Source of the DNA: MWH-TA3 sp044353905
Lineage (GTDB): Bacteria > Actinomycetota > Actinomycetes > Actinomycetales > Microbacteriaceae
Length of the DNA: 64,000 bases
Assembly (NCBI GenBank): GCA_044353905.1
Contig: JBILBA010000005.1
Coordinates: 5,020-69,019, forward strand
Direction of reading: 5' to 3'
In this document: positions 8,875 through 17,416 of the stretch, in pieces
Position numbering within the stretch: position 1 is the stretch's first letter
Layout: each line of letters opens with the position of its first letter
Notes under the pieces: generated by a model
What the model saw: the letters and a program-made list of their open reading frames with translations, nothing else
Told to the model about the DNA's origin: nothing
Databases searched by the model: none
Translations under genes and position numbers: made by a program

Positions 8875-9675
8875 GTGACCATAACCCTCCAGGACGACCT
8901 CGCTCTCGCACGTTCGCTTGCCGCCATGGCCGACCTCGTGTCGATGCGCCGCTATGAGTCTCAAGACTTCACTGTCACCACGAAACCCGATCGCACACCG
9001 GTCACCGAGGCGGATCGCGAGGTTGAACACGCGATACGTGAGGGATTGGCCGCCGCTCGTCCAGAGGATGCGATCTTGGGCGAAGAGTTCGGTTCGACCG
9101 GCCACCAGGAGGGCGAACACCGTCCTCATCGTCAATGGATCATCGACCCGATCGACGGGACCGCGAATTTTCTCCGCGGAGTACCGATTTGGGGAACACT
9201 GCTTGCGCTCGCGATTGATGGTGTCCCCGTCGTCGGTGTCGTGTCCGCTCCCGCTCTGGGTCAACGCTGGTGGGGCGCTAAAGGCTTGGGTGCTTACACA
9301 CAACGCGCCGGGAAACACGAAGAGACCTTGTCGGTGAGTTCCGTCACATCTCTTGACGACGCGGTCGTCTCGTACAACTCGCTGCCGGGGTGGATCGAGG
9401 CTGGACGCGGTGACCAGGCGATTGCACTGGCAACCTCTGCGTGGCGGGCGCGAGCGATCGGAGACATGTGGCCCTACATGCTCGTCGCCGAAGGAGCCAT
9501 CGATGTCTCGACCGAATGCGGCCTTCAGCCCTATGACATGGCCGCTCTGATTCCGATTGTGGAAGAGGCCGGTGGACGTTTCACGGATATCGATGGGCGT
9601 GATGGACCGTGGCACGGCACCGCGTGTGCAACCAACGGACATCTGCACGACGCAGTTCTCTCGGCCCTTCGATAG
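8875..9675 (+). CDS. hisN: Histidinol-phosphatase, inositol-monophosphatase family
   Basis: A 266-residue Mg-dependent phosphatase of the IMPase fold. Metal-binding motifs are GEEFG near residue 72 and DPIDGTANFLRG near 92, with a C-terminal PYDMAALIPIVEEAGG. In Actinobacteria the aroA-rsgA-hisN neighbourhood marks the HisN-type histidinol-phosphatase of histidine synthesis; the sequence alone cannot exclude another IMPase substrate. The GTG start has TAACCT at 8863-8868 with a 6-base spacer, so it may be leaderless; this hexamer includes the rsgA stop codon. Confidence 0.9.
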   Translation: MTITLQDDLALARSLAAMADLVSMRRYESQDFTVTTKPDRTPVTEADREVEHAIREGLAAARPEDAILGEEFGSTGHQEGEHRPHRQWIIDPIDGTANFLRGVPIWGTLLALAIDGVPVVGVVSAPALGQRWWGAKGLGAYTQRAGKHEETLSVSSVTSLDDAVVSYNSLPGWIEAGRGDQAIALATSAWRARAIGDMWPYMLVAEGAIDVSTECGLQPYDMAALIPIVEEAGGRFTDIDGRDGPWHGTACATNGHLHDAVLSALR

Positions 9676-9684
9676 TCTTAGACC

Positions 9685-10203
9685 GTGCCTACCTTCCGTT
9701 TCTCGACCCTTCGTCTCGCTTCCGTGTTGGCTGTTTCCGCGCTTTCCTTGACAGGGTGCACCATGGTTTCCACGCTGATCGACACCTACGGCGGTGCACC
9801 AGCGCCCGTGGCAAGCCCCTCGGCTGCACCGACCTTCGCGCCGACAGGGCTCATCGACCTGAAGATCGGGGATTGCCTCGACCAAAAGCGGCTTGAAGAC
9901 GGAATCACCTCCACCGAGCCACTCGTCGCGTGCGATTCGAAGCACGACCTGGAAGTGTTCGCGTCACTGACATTCGACGGCACCGCCTACCCATCAGTGG
10001 AAGAACTCGTCAGCTTTGGCACCAAGAAATGTGCAGTCGAATTCACTAAGTTTGTCGGCCTCGACTTCGGAATCTCGGCGTTTGATTTTCAGTATTATTA
10101 CCCAACCGAATCATCGTGGGCGAACGGTGACCGCGGCATCGATTGCGTCATCTTTGACCCGACGAAGCAAACTATCGGAACTCTCGCCGACGCCAAGCGT
10201 TAG
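9685..10203 (+). CDS. Lipoprotein with septum-formation-like domain
   Basis: A 172-residue exported lipoprotein. The signal peptide ends in a lipobox (SLTGC, Cys25) and is followed by an Ala/Pro/Ser linker. The mature domain (LKIGDCLD near 65, VACDSKHDLEVFA near 90, GIDCVIFDP near 152) resembles the actinobacterial septum-formation (DUF4190-associated) domain, with spaced cysteines likely to form disulfides. The GTG start is preceded by TAGTCT at 9673-9678, 6 bases away, suggesting leaderless expression. It is convergent with the galK-like gene and overlaps it by four bases. Its cellular role is unknown. Confidence 0.75.
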   Translation: MPTFRFSTLRLASVLAVSALSLTGCTMVSTLIDTYGGAPAPVASPSAAPTFAPTGLIDLKIGDCLDQKRLEDGITSTEPLVACDSKHDLEVFASLTFDGTAYPSVEELVSFGTKKCAVEFTKFVGLDFGISAFDFQYYYPTESSWANGDRGIDCVIFDPTKQTIGTLADAKR

Positions 10204-11345
10204 TAAACGCGATGGGCGCCGCGCGACGGTGTCACCACAAGCAACTCGGGTTCACTCAGCTGTTCGTCGGCAAAGGCCTGGCGAACCTTGCGCTCGACGA
10301 ACGACAGCACCTCGGTTGGCACGAGCGCGATAACCACCCCGCCGAGTCCCCCGCCCGTCATCCGTGCCCCGAGAGCACCGGCCCGCTGTGCCGACCGGAT
10401 CGCGCGGGAGCTAGGCGAGTTGTTCACATCGAAATCGTCTCTCATCGACAGGTACGAGGCAACGAGAAAGTCCCCGATTGCTCGCGGCCCGTCGGACCGT
10501 AACAATTCGGCAACCGCCGCCACTCGGGCGTTTTCGGTGACCACGTGACGGACCCGCCGGTAGGTTTCACCGTCCTGAGTTTCGCGCACACGCGGCAGAT
10601 CACTCACGGCGAGGTCCCGAAGAGTCTCGACACCGAGCGACGCCGCCGCTCGTTGGCACGCCGCGCGTCGATCCTGATTGGTTACCCCGCCCGACGAACG
10701 ATGCCCGTCCGAAACGATGACAAGGAGTGCGAGGCCGGCATCGTCGGTGGCAAAGGGGACCGCCGAGGCTTCGGCCAATTGGCAATCCACGAGCACCGCC
10801 GAGTCCGTTTCCCCGAACATCACCGTCGCCGTGTCGACCATTGTCGTTGGTGTGCCCACCATGTCGTGTTCCGCCCGTTGGCAGGCGTGAAGCAATTCCA
10901 TTCGTCCGAGGTCGATTTCCCACAGATCATTCACCGCTACGGCTACCGCACACGCGATCGCAGCAGAAGCCCCGAAATCCGTGCCGGCGGGGATATCCGA
11001 GTCGATGACGATGTCCAATCCCGATGCGCCGCCGTGTGCACCGCCCAGCGCCCACAACACTCCAAGCGGACCGGCCGCCCAGCCACTCACGGCCCCCGGC
11101 ACACATCGAGTCAATTCCACTGTGGTCGTGTCACCGAAGGGCGAGACGACGCGGACCCGACCGTCATCCCGAACTCCGACGGCGACGACCACACCGAGGT
11201 TGATGGCGACGGGTAACGTCAACCCCGCGTTGTAGTCGGTGTGATCTCCGATGATGGTAACTCGACCGGGCGCGGCCCACACGCCAAGGGGGTCTGCCCC
11301 GACAACCTCGGTGAACCGAGTCGTCACCCGATCAACCAGGTTCAT
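10200..11345 (-). CDS. galK: Galactokinase-like GHMP kinase
   Basis: A 381-residue GHMP-family sugar kinase. The N-terminal substrate motif GRVTIIGDHTDYNAG corresponds to the galactokinase GRVNxIGEHTDYN signature with Asp for the usual Glu. The ATP loop IPAGTDFGASAAIA is looser than the classical GLSSSA form. A C-terminal RMTGGGLGGVVIALVP completes the fold. It should phosphorylate galactose at C1 (Leloir pathway), but the two divergent motifs leave the substrate open and no other gal genes are nearby. I place the start at the ATG 11343-11345 because TAATTT sits 7 bases upstream; an upstream in-frame ATG at 11381 would overlap the desaturase. Confidence 0.82.
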   Translation of the reverse strand: MNLVDRVTTRFTEVVGADPLGVWAAPGRVTIIGDHTDYNAGLTLPVAINLGVVVAVGVRDDGRVRVVSPFGDTTTVELTRCVPGAVSGWAAGPLGVLWALGGAHGGASGLDIVIDSDIPAGTDFGASAAIACAVAVAVNDLWEIDLGRMELLHACQRAEHDMVGTPTTMVDTATVMFGETDSAVLVDCQLAEASAVPFATDDAGLALLVIVSDGHRSSGGVTNQDRRAACQRAAASLGVETLRDLAVSDLPRVRETQDGETYRRVRHVVTENARVAAVAELLRSDGPRAIGDFLVASYLSMRDDFDVNNSPSSRAIRSAQRAGALGARMTGGGLGGVVIALVPTEVLSFVERKVRQAFADEQLSEPELLVVTPSRGAHRVY

Positions 11346-11355
11346 GCGCGGAAAA

Positions 11356-12444
11356 TTACCAGCGAGGGCGCATGTCTGCAACCATCGGGCAGACGAACGG
11401 ATCGGCGTTGTTGCTCAGTCCGACCTTGTTCAAATAGATGATGATCGCCTTGTACGAGGAAATGAGGTTCATCTCTACCAGCGTGATGTTTTTGTCTGCG
11501 CAGTAGGCTGCAACAATCTCGTGCGCGCGCTTGAGGTACGGGCGCGCCATCGACGGGAAGAGGTGGTGTTCGACCTGGTAGTTGAGCCCACCCATGAGGT
11601 TGTCCTTGAGCCAGCTTCCGCGAATGTTGCGGCTCGTAAGGACCTGGCGTTCAAAAAAGTCGAGTTTCACGTCGCGCGGAACGAGGGGCATTCCCTTGTG
11701 GTTCGGTGCGAAGGCGGCACCCATGAAGAACCCGAAAATCATCATCATGAAAATCCACAGCGCGATCGCCCACAGCCACCCGAACATTAGTCCCATGATG
11801 ACGTAGGGCGCGGTCTGACGGACCACCATCAGCGAGAACTCGAGAATTCGAATCCCGAGAGGCCGTTCGGTGCGACGAAGTGCCGCGAACGAGTCGAGCA
11901 ACAGGTCAAAACCGGTCAAGAACAAGAGTGCGGGGAAAAGGTAGCCCTGGCGATTCGATATCCATCGTTCGATGCCGCGCTTCTCGTCGCGTGACTCGAC
12001 CGTGAAACTCAAGACGCGAATCGCGATGTCGGGGTCTTCGCCAATCTGGTTCGGCTTTTGGTGGTGCTTGTTGTGCTTGCGCATCCAGAAACCGTAGGAC
12101 AATCCCGCGAACAGGTTCGAGAGCAACAGCCCGGCCCAATCGTTCCACTTGTTGTTACGGAAAATCTGTCGGTGCGCAGCTTCGTGAGCGATAAAGCCGT
12201 ACTGGGCTCCGAGAACTCCCAGCAAACCTGCGATGAGGAACGCGACGCCAATCACGATGCCGTCGTGAAGGTCGGATGCACCAACGAAGCCACCGGCGAC
12301 CCAGAGTCCAACTGCGAGAACAGAGATGACCGCGAGGCGAATGACGTAGAAGCTCGGGTTCTTTTTCAGCAGGCCCGCCGCTTTCACACGGGCGAGAAGC
12401 TCGGTGTAGTTGGACGTCAGCGGTGCGAGAAGGGTTGCTGTCAT
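11356..12444 (-). CDS. Membrane fatty acid desaturase
   Basis: A 362-residue integral membrane desaturase of the acyl-lipid/acyl-CoA type. The three histidine boxes that bind the di-iron centre are visible: HEAAH near residue 97, HNKHH near 131 and QVEHH near 295. Hydrophobic segments before box 1 and between boxes 2 and 3 form two membrane hairpins. It would introduce a double bond into membrane fatty acids to adjust fluidity. The ATG has TAAACT six bases upstream and no ribosome site, consistent with a leaderless mRNA. Regiospecificity and electron donor cannot be determined. Confidence 0.92.
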   Translation of the reverse strand: MTATLLAPLTSNYTELLARVKAAGLLKKNPSFYVIRLAVISVLAVGLWVAGGFVGASDLHDGIVIGVAFLIAGLLGVLGAQYGFIAHEAAHRQIFRNNKWNDWAGLLLSNLFAGLSYGFWMRKHNKHHQKPNQIGEDPDIAIRVLSFTVESRDEKRGIERWISNRQGYLFPALLFLTGFDLLLDSFAALRRTERPLGIRILEFSLMVVRQTAPYVIMGLMFGWLWAIALWIFMMMIFGFFMGAAFAPNHKGMPLVPRDVKLDFFERQVLTSRNIRGSWLKDNLMGGLNYQVEHHLFPSMARPYLKRAHEIVAAYCADKNITLVEMNLISSYKAIIIYLNKVGLSNNADPFVCPMVADMRPRW

Positions 12445-12489
12445 TATCCGAGTTTAGGGGATTTTCCTATGAGTTGCCCCTGTACGACA

Positions 12490-13815
12490 CTAGGCAACAA
12501 ACGTGGCGAACAACCCCGTGACCAGTCCAAGCGAAGCGCCCCACACGATGACCTCGATGACGGTGCGTTGGAACCGGAATAGCGCGACCGCGGCGATGAC
12601 CGCAATTGACACGCCGACCAAATCAACCGATTGGCCGGTAGGCACAAACACGTTCTGGGCGAACACCAACGCGAGGCTCAACACGACACCGACGACAGCC
12701 GCGTTGATTGCGGTGAGTGGGCCGGCGAACGCCGTGCGATGCCGCGTTGCCTCGACGTAAGGGCCGCCGGCGAGGATGAAAAAGAATGACGGCAGGAAGG
12801 TGAACCAGGTCGCGACGATCGCCGCAAGAATCCCGGAAGCCCAGGAAGTACCCGAGCCGAGGAATTCTCCGCCGAAACCGCCGACAAAACCGACAAAGCT
12901 GACGAACATGATGAGTGGTCCCGGAGTCGTTTCACCGAGTGCGAGGCCGTCAACCATTTGCGTGGGCGTCGCCCAACCCGCGCTCACCGCACCGTGGAAA
13001 ACGTAAGGCAACACCGCGTACGCGCCCCCAAACGTGAGAAGAGCGGCCCCGGAGAAGAACAGAGCCATCTCGACGAGGGAACTGTCCGGACCAAGACTCA
13101 GCCACAGCGCTCCGACCGGCAACAGCCACGCGGCGAGCGATACGGCGATGGTCCGTGCCAGACGCCCGTTTGTTACTCGAGCATGCGGTGAGGTTGGCGT
13201 GGTGTCATCGATGATGGCCGGCCCACCGGAATCCGCGGTTGGCGTGTGCCCACTTCCACCGTCAAAAACGCGGGGTGCCACGCGCGAACCGACAATGCCG
13301 ATCACAACGGCGACCGCGAGGATGAGCGGAAACAGAGCACCCGAGATCAGCATGGCAATTGTCGACACGCCAGCAATCGCCCAGAGCACCGGATGACGAA
13401 GCGATCGCGAGCCGATGCGAAACACGGCGTGCGCGATGATCGCGATGACAACGGGTTTGATGGTGGCGAAGATCCCCGTCACGATTGCCGTTTCCCCGAA
13501 CGCGAGGTACAACCACGTGAGTGCGATGAGAATCACCAGCGACGGAAGAACGAACAAGGTCCCCGCGATGACACCACCGCGAACCCCGTGCATGAGCCAC
13601 CCGATGTACGTGACGAGTTGTTGGGCCTCGGGGCCGGGCAGGACCATGCAGTAATTGAGGGCGTGCAGAAAACGTTTCTCTGAGATCCATCGCCGTTTGA
13701 CGACAACCTCGTCATGCAGCATCGAGATTTGACCAGCCGGACCACCGAAACTGGTGAGACCGAGTTTCCACCAGTACCCGAGTGCATCGCGAAAAGGAAT
13801 GGTCGGAGTGGTCAC
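12490..13815 (-). CDS. chrA: Chromate transporter, two-domain ChrA
   Basis: A 441-residue membrane protein with two homologous CHR domains. The first has GLTSFGGPAGQISMLHDEVV and LPGPEAQQLVTYIGW; the second has ALLTFGGAYAVLPYV and GETTPGPLIMFVSFVGF. The bidomain (long-chain) ChrA family couples chromate export to proton flow. A hydrophilic linker near residues 205-245 separates the halves. The GTG start gives a sensible N-terminus. No chrB-type regulator is adjacent, so the physiological substrate may be sulfate-like oxyanions rather than chromate. Confidence 0.92.
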   Translation of the reverse strand: MTTPTIPFRDALGYWWKLGLTSFGGPAGQISMLHDEVVVKRRWISEKRFLHALNYCMVLPGPEAQQLVTYIGWLMHGVRGGVIAGTLFVLPSLVILIALTWLYLAFGETAIVTGIFATIKPVVIAIIAHAVFRIGSRSLRHPVLWAIAGVSTIAMLISGALFPLILAVAVVIGIVGSRVAPRVFDGGSGHTPTADSGGPAIIDDTTPTSPHARVTNGRLARTIAVSLAAWLLPVGALWLSLGPDSSLVEMALFFSGAALLTFGGAYAVLPYVFHGAVSAGWATPTQMVDGLALGETTPGPLIMFVSFVGFVGGFGGEFLGSGTSWASGILAAIVATWFTFLPSFFFILAGGPYVEATRHRTAFAGPLTAINAAVVGVVLSLALVFAQNVFVPTGQSVDLVGVSIAVIAAVALFRFQRTVIEVIVWGASLGLVTGLFATFVA

Positions 13816-13854
13816 GGTCTCAGTCTGACAGACCTACCCTGCACCGAACAGTCG

Positions 13855-14142
13855 CTAGACCGCGATTGACAACGTCACATCGACGATGTCGCCGACGGAC
13901 AGTTTTTCGGGAAGTCGCACAGCGTTCTTGATGGGCACGAGGTACCCGCCGTCTTTCGGAAACAGTGACGTCGTCGCGGTCGTCGCACCCACCGTAACCG
14001 TAACTGGAATCACACCCCAGCCATATGTGACCATCGACGCTACCTCGGCGATTCTCGCCGCCTCGTCTTCGGGGACACGGACAAAGTAAAACGGAGACGG
14101 ACCGCGCCACTCGAACATGTCACCGGCGAAGTTAAGCTGCAT
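13855..14142 (-). CDS. DUF1905 domain protein
   Basis: A 95-residue soluble protein that looks like a complete DUF1905 domain: it begins MQLNFAGDMFEWRGPSPFYF and has VPEDEAARIAE followed by a GGYLVPIKNAVR segment. DUF1905 is a small beta-barrel of unknown function, sometimes fused to YdeI/OmpD-associated domains, which are absent here. It stands alone between the chromate transporter and a small membrane gene. Confidence 0.8.
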   Translation of the reverse strand: MQLNFAGDMFEWRGPSPFYFVRVPEDEAARIAEVASMVTYGWGVIPVTVTVGATTATTSLFPKDGGYLVPIKNAVRLPEKLSVGDIVDVTLSIAV

Positions 14143-14190
14143 TTTTGGCGCTCACTTCACATCGTCGACGAACGTTGAGACAGCCGAACC

Positions 14191-14487
14191 CTATGGGCGC
14201 TTCCGCATCTTTTCGGCCTCGGCGCGAATGTCCTCGTCGGTAATCGGCTTGGCACCGATGACCGTGTAGGCGTCCAGGTAAGCGAACATCACACCGATAC
14301 CCATCCCGAACATAACCCACATGGGCCAGAAGTAGCCGGTCGGTGTCGTGAACCACCAAATACCAACGAGAATCGCATTGACCGCGAGCGTGACGATGAG
14401 AAATTCTTTCGCGTCGCGCTTCTTTTTGAGGCTCTTTTTCGCGAGTTCGAGAAGAGCGGGATCGAGGGAATCATCTTTAGTAGCCAT
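14191..14487 (-). CDS. Small 2TM-domain membrane protein
   Basis: A 98-residue protein with a Lys-rich amphipathic N-terminus (ELAKKSLKKKRDAKEFL), two hydrophobic segments (about 32-50 and 56-75) and a charged C-terminus. This matches the '2TM domain' layout of unknown function. The ATG at 14485-14487 is preferred over an upstream GTG because TAGCCT lies exactly six bases before it, as at other likely leaderless starts in this window. Confidence 0.7.
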   Translation of the reverse strand: MATKDDSLDPALLELAKKSLKKKRDAKEFLIVTLAVNAILVGIWWFTTPTGYFWPMWVMFGMGIGVMFAYLDAYTVIGAKPITDEDIRAEAEKMRKRP

Positions 14488-14535
14488 ACCCACAGGCTAA
14501 CAGTGAGGCCCGTTGAGACGTAGATTGGATGCATC

Positions 14536-14976
14536 ATGACTCGCATCGACATTCGAATGGAATTGCCGCACGGCATCGACCGCGTGTGGGATCGCCTCAC
14601 AGATTGGCAGTCCCATTCGGCGTGGATTCCCAACACCGTCGTGACCATTACAAAACAAACCAAGGGTCCGGGAACCGAGTTCGTCGGGATTACCCGAATT
14701 GGTCCACTTCGGCTCGACGACCCGATGACGGTCACCGAGTTTCAAGCGCCTACAGCGGGACGCGCTTCATGCACCATCATCAAGACGGGGTCGGTCCTCG
14801 GTGGCACCGCGGGTTTCACGTTGTCGGCAGTCGAAGCGTCCACCACGCGCCTCGACTGGTTTGAGGACATCTACCTCAAGCCCAAAGGCGTGTTTTGGTG
14901 GACCGCGCCGTTCATTCTTGCGATCGGCACGATCGCGTTCCGCTCAGCGCTGAAGGCGTTCGCGCGCACCCTTTAG
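14536..14976 (+). CDS. SRPBCC (START-like) family protein
   Basis: A 146-residue protein resembling the polyketide cyclase/dehydrase (SRPBCC) fold: IDIRMELPHGIDRVWDRLTD at the N-terminus, a central FVGITRIGPLRLDDPMTV and a C-terminal helix (FAIGT-like region ending in LKAFARTL). Such proteins bind hydrophobic ligands in a helix-grip cavity. The ligand is not predictable. It is convergent with the surface-protein gene and overlaps it by four bases. TAGATT lies nine bases before the ATG. Confidence 0.72.
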   Translation: MTRIDIRMELPHGIDRVWDRLTDWQSHSAWIPNTVVTITKQTKGPGTEFVGITRIGPLRLDDPMTVTEFQAPTAGRASCTIIKTGSVLGGTAGFTLSAVEASTTRLDWFEDIYLKPKGVFWWTAPFILAIGTIAFRSALKAFARTL

Positions 14977-15524
14977 ATTCGCGCGTGTCGGCGACGAACC
15001 ACGGACAGCGCGAGACCCACTGCACCCACGAGACCCCCGGCGAGAAGCGCATTGGTTGCGTCGGTGGTGCCTGTTTGGGCGAGAGGTTCCGTATCGTCTT
15101 CGCCACCACTGGACGGCGCTTCGTTCCAGAACCTGATGGTGAAGCTCGTCTCGGCTGGGGAGGTGTTGTAGCCGCCCACTTCGGCAGTGCCGCGAACTGG
15201 GATCGTTACGGTGTATTGCTCATTAGCGTCCGTTCCGACGTAGGCCTGAAAAATCCAGCCGGACGGATCATCGCGAACGGAGTGAAATTCACAGTTCAGA
15301 ATGTGGACCGTGACGGTTTGTTCTTCGGTGCCGCCAAAATTCTCAACGTACGACGAATACCAAATCTCTGGACGTGGATCGGTGTCCTCGTAGGGCGGGC
15401 CCTGCGTCTGGTTACAGTCGATGGTGTAGTCCGCGTCCGCATGAGCGGGAGTGGCAACGGCAACGCTAAACAGCCCTGCGAGTAATGCTGCGGATAGGGC
15501 GAACGAGCGTCGAATCGCATTCAT
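14973..15524 (-). CDS. Exported surface protein with LAXTG sortase signal
   Basis: A 183-residue exported protein. Residues 1-30 are a signal peptide (RRSFALSAALLAGLF ending in PAHADA). The mature domain has a single pair of cysteines (IDCNQTQG and LNCEFHS), probably a disulfide, in an Ig-like beta context. Near the C-terminus is LAQTG followed by a hydrophobic stretch and a basic tail (RRRHARI), the sorting signal recognised by class E sortases of Actinobacteria. It should be covalently anchored to peptidoglycan. No sortase gene is in the window. Ligand or role is unknown. I chose MNAIRRS as start since the upstream in-frame ATG only lengthens the signal peptide. Confidence 0.75.
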   Translation of the reverse strand: MNAIRRSFALSAALLAGLFSVAVATPAHADADYTIDCNQTQGPPYEDTDPRPEIWYSSYVENFGGTEEQTVTVHILNCEFHSVRDDPSGWIFQAYVGTDANEQYTVTIPVRGTAEVGGYNTSPAETSFTIRFWNEAPSSGGEDDTEPLAQTGTTDATNALLAGGLVGAVGLALSVVRRRHARI

Positions 15525-15605
15525 AGTGAGAGCCAATCGTTGAAGGGACAAACAAACTTTACTCTCCGAACGCTACACCCTCGCAGGATGGGCAGTTAGC
15601 CAGCG

Positions 15606-15983
15606 TTATTTGACGGGTTCGCCGAAAGCGTTGGGTCCGGGCTCGCTGTCCTTCAGGAATTGAATGAAGAGCACAATCCATCCGACAATCGGGAGAAGGA
15701 CGAAGAGATAGTACGTTCCCTTGCGCCCGACGTCGTGTAGTCGTCGCACGGACAACGCAATCGACGGAACGAGAATGGCGAGCTGCCAGAGATTCGACGG
15801 CAGGGAGGATTGCGGGAACGACATTCCGTCAAGAACGACCGTCGTCCCTGGCCAAACAGCACCAATCACAACGCTGACGAGAGTCGTGAACAAGACCGCG
15901 TACCAAAATTCACTGCGTCGCGCACGTCCGCTGAACGTGGCGTACTTTGAGAAAAAGCTCGAGATGGCTGCGCCGAATGACAT
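15606..15983 (-). CDS. DUF805 membrane protein
   Basis: A 125-residue protein with the DUF805 pattern: an N-terminal FFSKYATFSGRARRSEFWY motif, then four membrane segments with the LSVRRLHDVGRKG signature between TM3 and TM4. The family is widespread and of unknown function. The start MSFGAAIS is the family-typical N-terminus; the longer open frame upstream adds no DUF805-like sequence. Confidence 0.85.
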   Translation of the reverse strand: MSFGAAISSFFSKYATFSGRARRSEFWYAVLFTTLVSVVIGAVWPGTTVVLDGMSFPQSSLPSNLWQLAILVPSIALSVRRLHDVGRKGTYYLFVLLPIVGWIVLFIQFLKDSEPGPNAFGEPVK

Positions 15984-16116
15984 GGGGTTTCCTAACGTTT
16001 GGTGTGCTTGTGCTCTGCGTAACTGCCGAGCATGTCCCACGATACCCCTCCCGCCTAGGGAGAAGATCGACCTAGAGCCCATAACAGCAATTCACGCCAT
16101 AGGAGGCGCTTGCGAA

Positions 16117-16842
16117 TCACGCTGCGCTGACACCCAGCAACGAGCCAACAAGGTACGTTGCTACGACCGCGATTGAGCCGAAAAGCAACTGGCGAATTGC
16201 GTTTCTCCACCACGATTTGCGGGTGAAAAAGGCTGCAATGCCGCCGGCAACGAGCAGACCTATTCCGCCAACTGCGAGTCCTAATGCCAGCGATTCAAAA
16301 CCCAAAGCATAAGGAATTAGCGGAACAAACGCCCCGCTGGAAAACATTGCGAACGAAGAGACGGCGGCAATCCACGGGGATGGCTTCGAATCCGGGTTAA
16401 CGCCCAACTCCTGAGCGATGTGGATTTTGGCTGCTTGCTCTGCATTTTCGTGGACCTGAGAAGCCGCGGCTTTTGCGGTCGTTTCCGTCATGCCCATCTG
16501 GATGAAATTGAGAACCAACTCGTTCTGTTCTCCTGCGGGATTTCGCGTGTGCGCCTTGCGTTCGACGTCGAGTTCCGAGTCAATTTGCTCGTTGGCCGTC
16601 TTCACCGAAGCAAATTCACCCAAGGCCATCGAGAACGCGCCCGCCACTAAACCCGCGACACCGGTCACGACAATTATTCGAGCACTCGCACCAGCAGCAC
16701 CAACACCGGCGATCAACGCGATGTTGGACACCAACCCGTCCATGGCTCCAAAAACGGAAGCCCGCAGCCAGCCACCGGCGAGATTCGGGTGGGTGTGGTC
16801 GTACTCGTGAGGGTCAGAGCCCTTTAGCTGCGGTGAATTCAC
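16117..16842 (-). CDS. VIT/CCC1-family transporter
   Basis: A 241-residue membrane protein of the vacuolar iron transporter (CCC1) family. Family features are GGWLRASVFGAMDGLVSNIA at the start of TM1, GAFSMALGEFASVKTANEQ in TM2, a long acidic/helical cytosolic loop (SELDVERKAHTRNPAGEQ...) that binds metal in plant VIT1, and three further membrane segments. It probably moves Fe(II) or Mn(II). Base composition here is less GC-rich than in kgd or the adn genes. The start codon is GTG at 16842. Confidence 0.88.
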   Translation of the reverse strand: MNSPQLKGSDPHEYDHTHPNLAGGWLRASVFGAMDGLVSNIALIAGVGAAGASARIIVVTGVAGLVAGAFSMALGEFASVKTANEQIDSELDVERKAHTRNPAGEQNELVLNFIQMGMTETTAKAAASQVHENAEQAAKIHIAQELGVNPDSKPSPWIAAVSSFAMFSSGAFVPLIPYALGFESLALGLAVGGIGLLVAGGIAAFFTRKSWWRNAIRQLLFGSIAVVATYLVGSLLGVSAA

Positions 16843-16966
16843 AATTCATTCTCGTTCGTGTGGCGAGTTAAATCCCCGCAACGATGGGCTTGGTGCTCAA
16901 CGTGTGGATGTGACCTGCCGAATGGTCGGGGTGGGTACGTGGCAAACCAACCCGTCGCCATCCTAT

Positions 16967-17311
16967 CTATTTGCCAGAACTCACGAGGTTTTCGTTTCTG
17001 GACTGAATCTTCTTTTGGCGACGACGGAAAACGATGTAGGTCAACACAAACATCGCTAAGGCAATAACCGCAATCCACATATACAACTGCGCAAATTGCG
17101 GACCGCTCCCGCCTTGACCAGAGAGTTCGAACGAGAGAAACAGGGAGACCCCACAAATGGATGCAAAGATCACGAAAGACACGATTGCTGACCATGTTCT
17201 GCCGAACAAAAGCAGCCACACAAGAAGTCCCACAGGGATTAACAGAAGGATTACCAAACTTAAGTCCAAAATCCACACCTTTCCGCTCAACAGTGAAATC
17301 TGTCTGACCAC
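16967..17311 (-). CDS. Small predicted membrane protein, unknown function
   Basis: Up to 114 residues with three hydrophobic segments (LDLSLVILLLIPVGLLVWLL, then AIVSFVIFASICGVSLFLSF, then YMWIAVIALAMFVLTYIVF) and a basic tail (RRRQKKIQ). I recognise no family. The true start is uncertain: a TTG at the LDLSLV position has an AAGGTG ribosome-like site, whereas the GTG at 17311 has none. The DNA is A+T-richer than the surroundings (27 and 25 G+C in the 60-base lines 17161-17220 and 17221-17280 by my count), and it lies just downstream of ssrA. Confidence 0.5.
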   Translation of the reverse strand: MVRQISLLSGKVWILDLSLVILLLIPVGLLVWLLLFGRTWSAIVSFVIFASICGVSLFLSFELSGQGGSGPQFAQLYMWIAVIALAMFVLTYIVFRRRQKKIQSRNENLVSSGK

Positions 17312-17332
17312 TTAAATCTATTGCCACACAAA

Positions 17333-17360
17333 CGAAAAATCCCGCCTCCACCGGGAGGCA
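17333..17360 (-). terminator. Rho-independent terminator of tmRNA
   Basis: Read on the minus strand, GCCTCC-CGGT-GGAGGC (17344-17359) forms a perfect six-base-pair hairpin followed by GGGATTTTT, about 55 bases past the tmRNA 3' end. Confidence 0.75.
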
Positions 17361-17416
17361 TTTCTGCTTCTCGATAAAGGCGGGTCGAGCCGATCGTGTG
17401 GAATATGACTTGCCTA

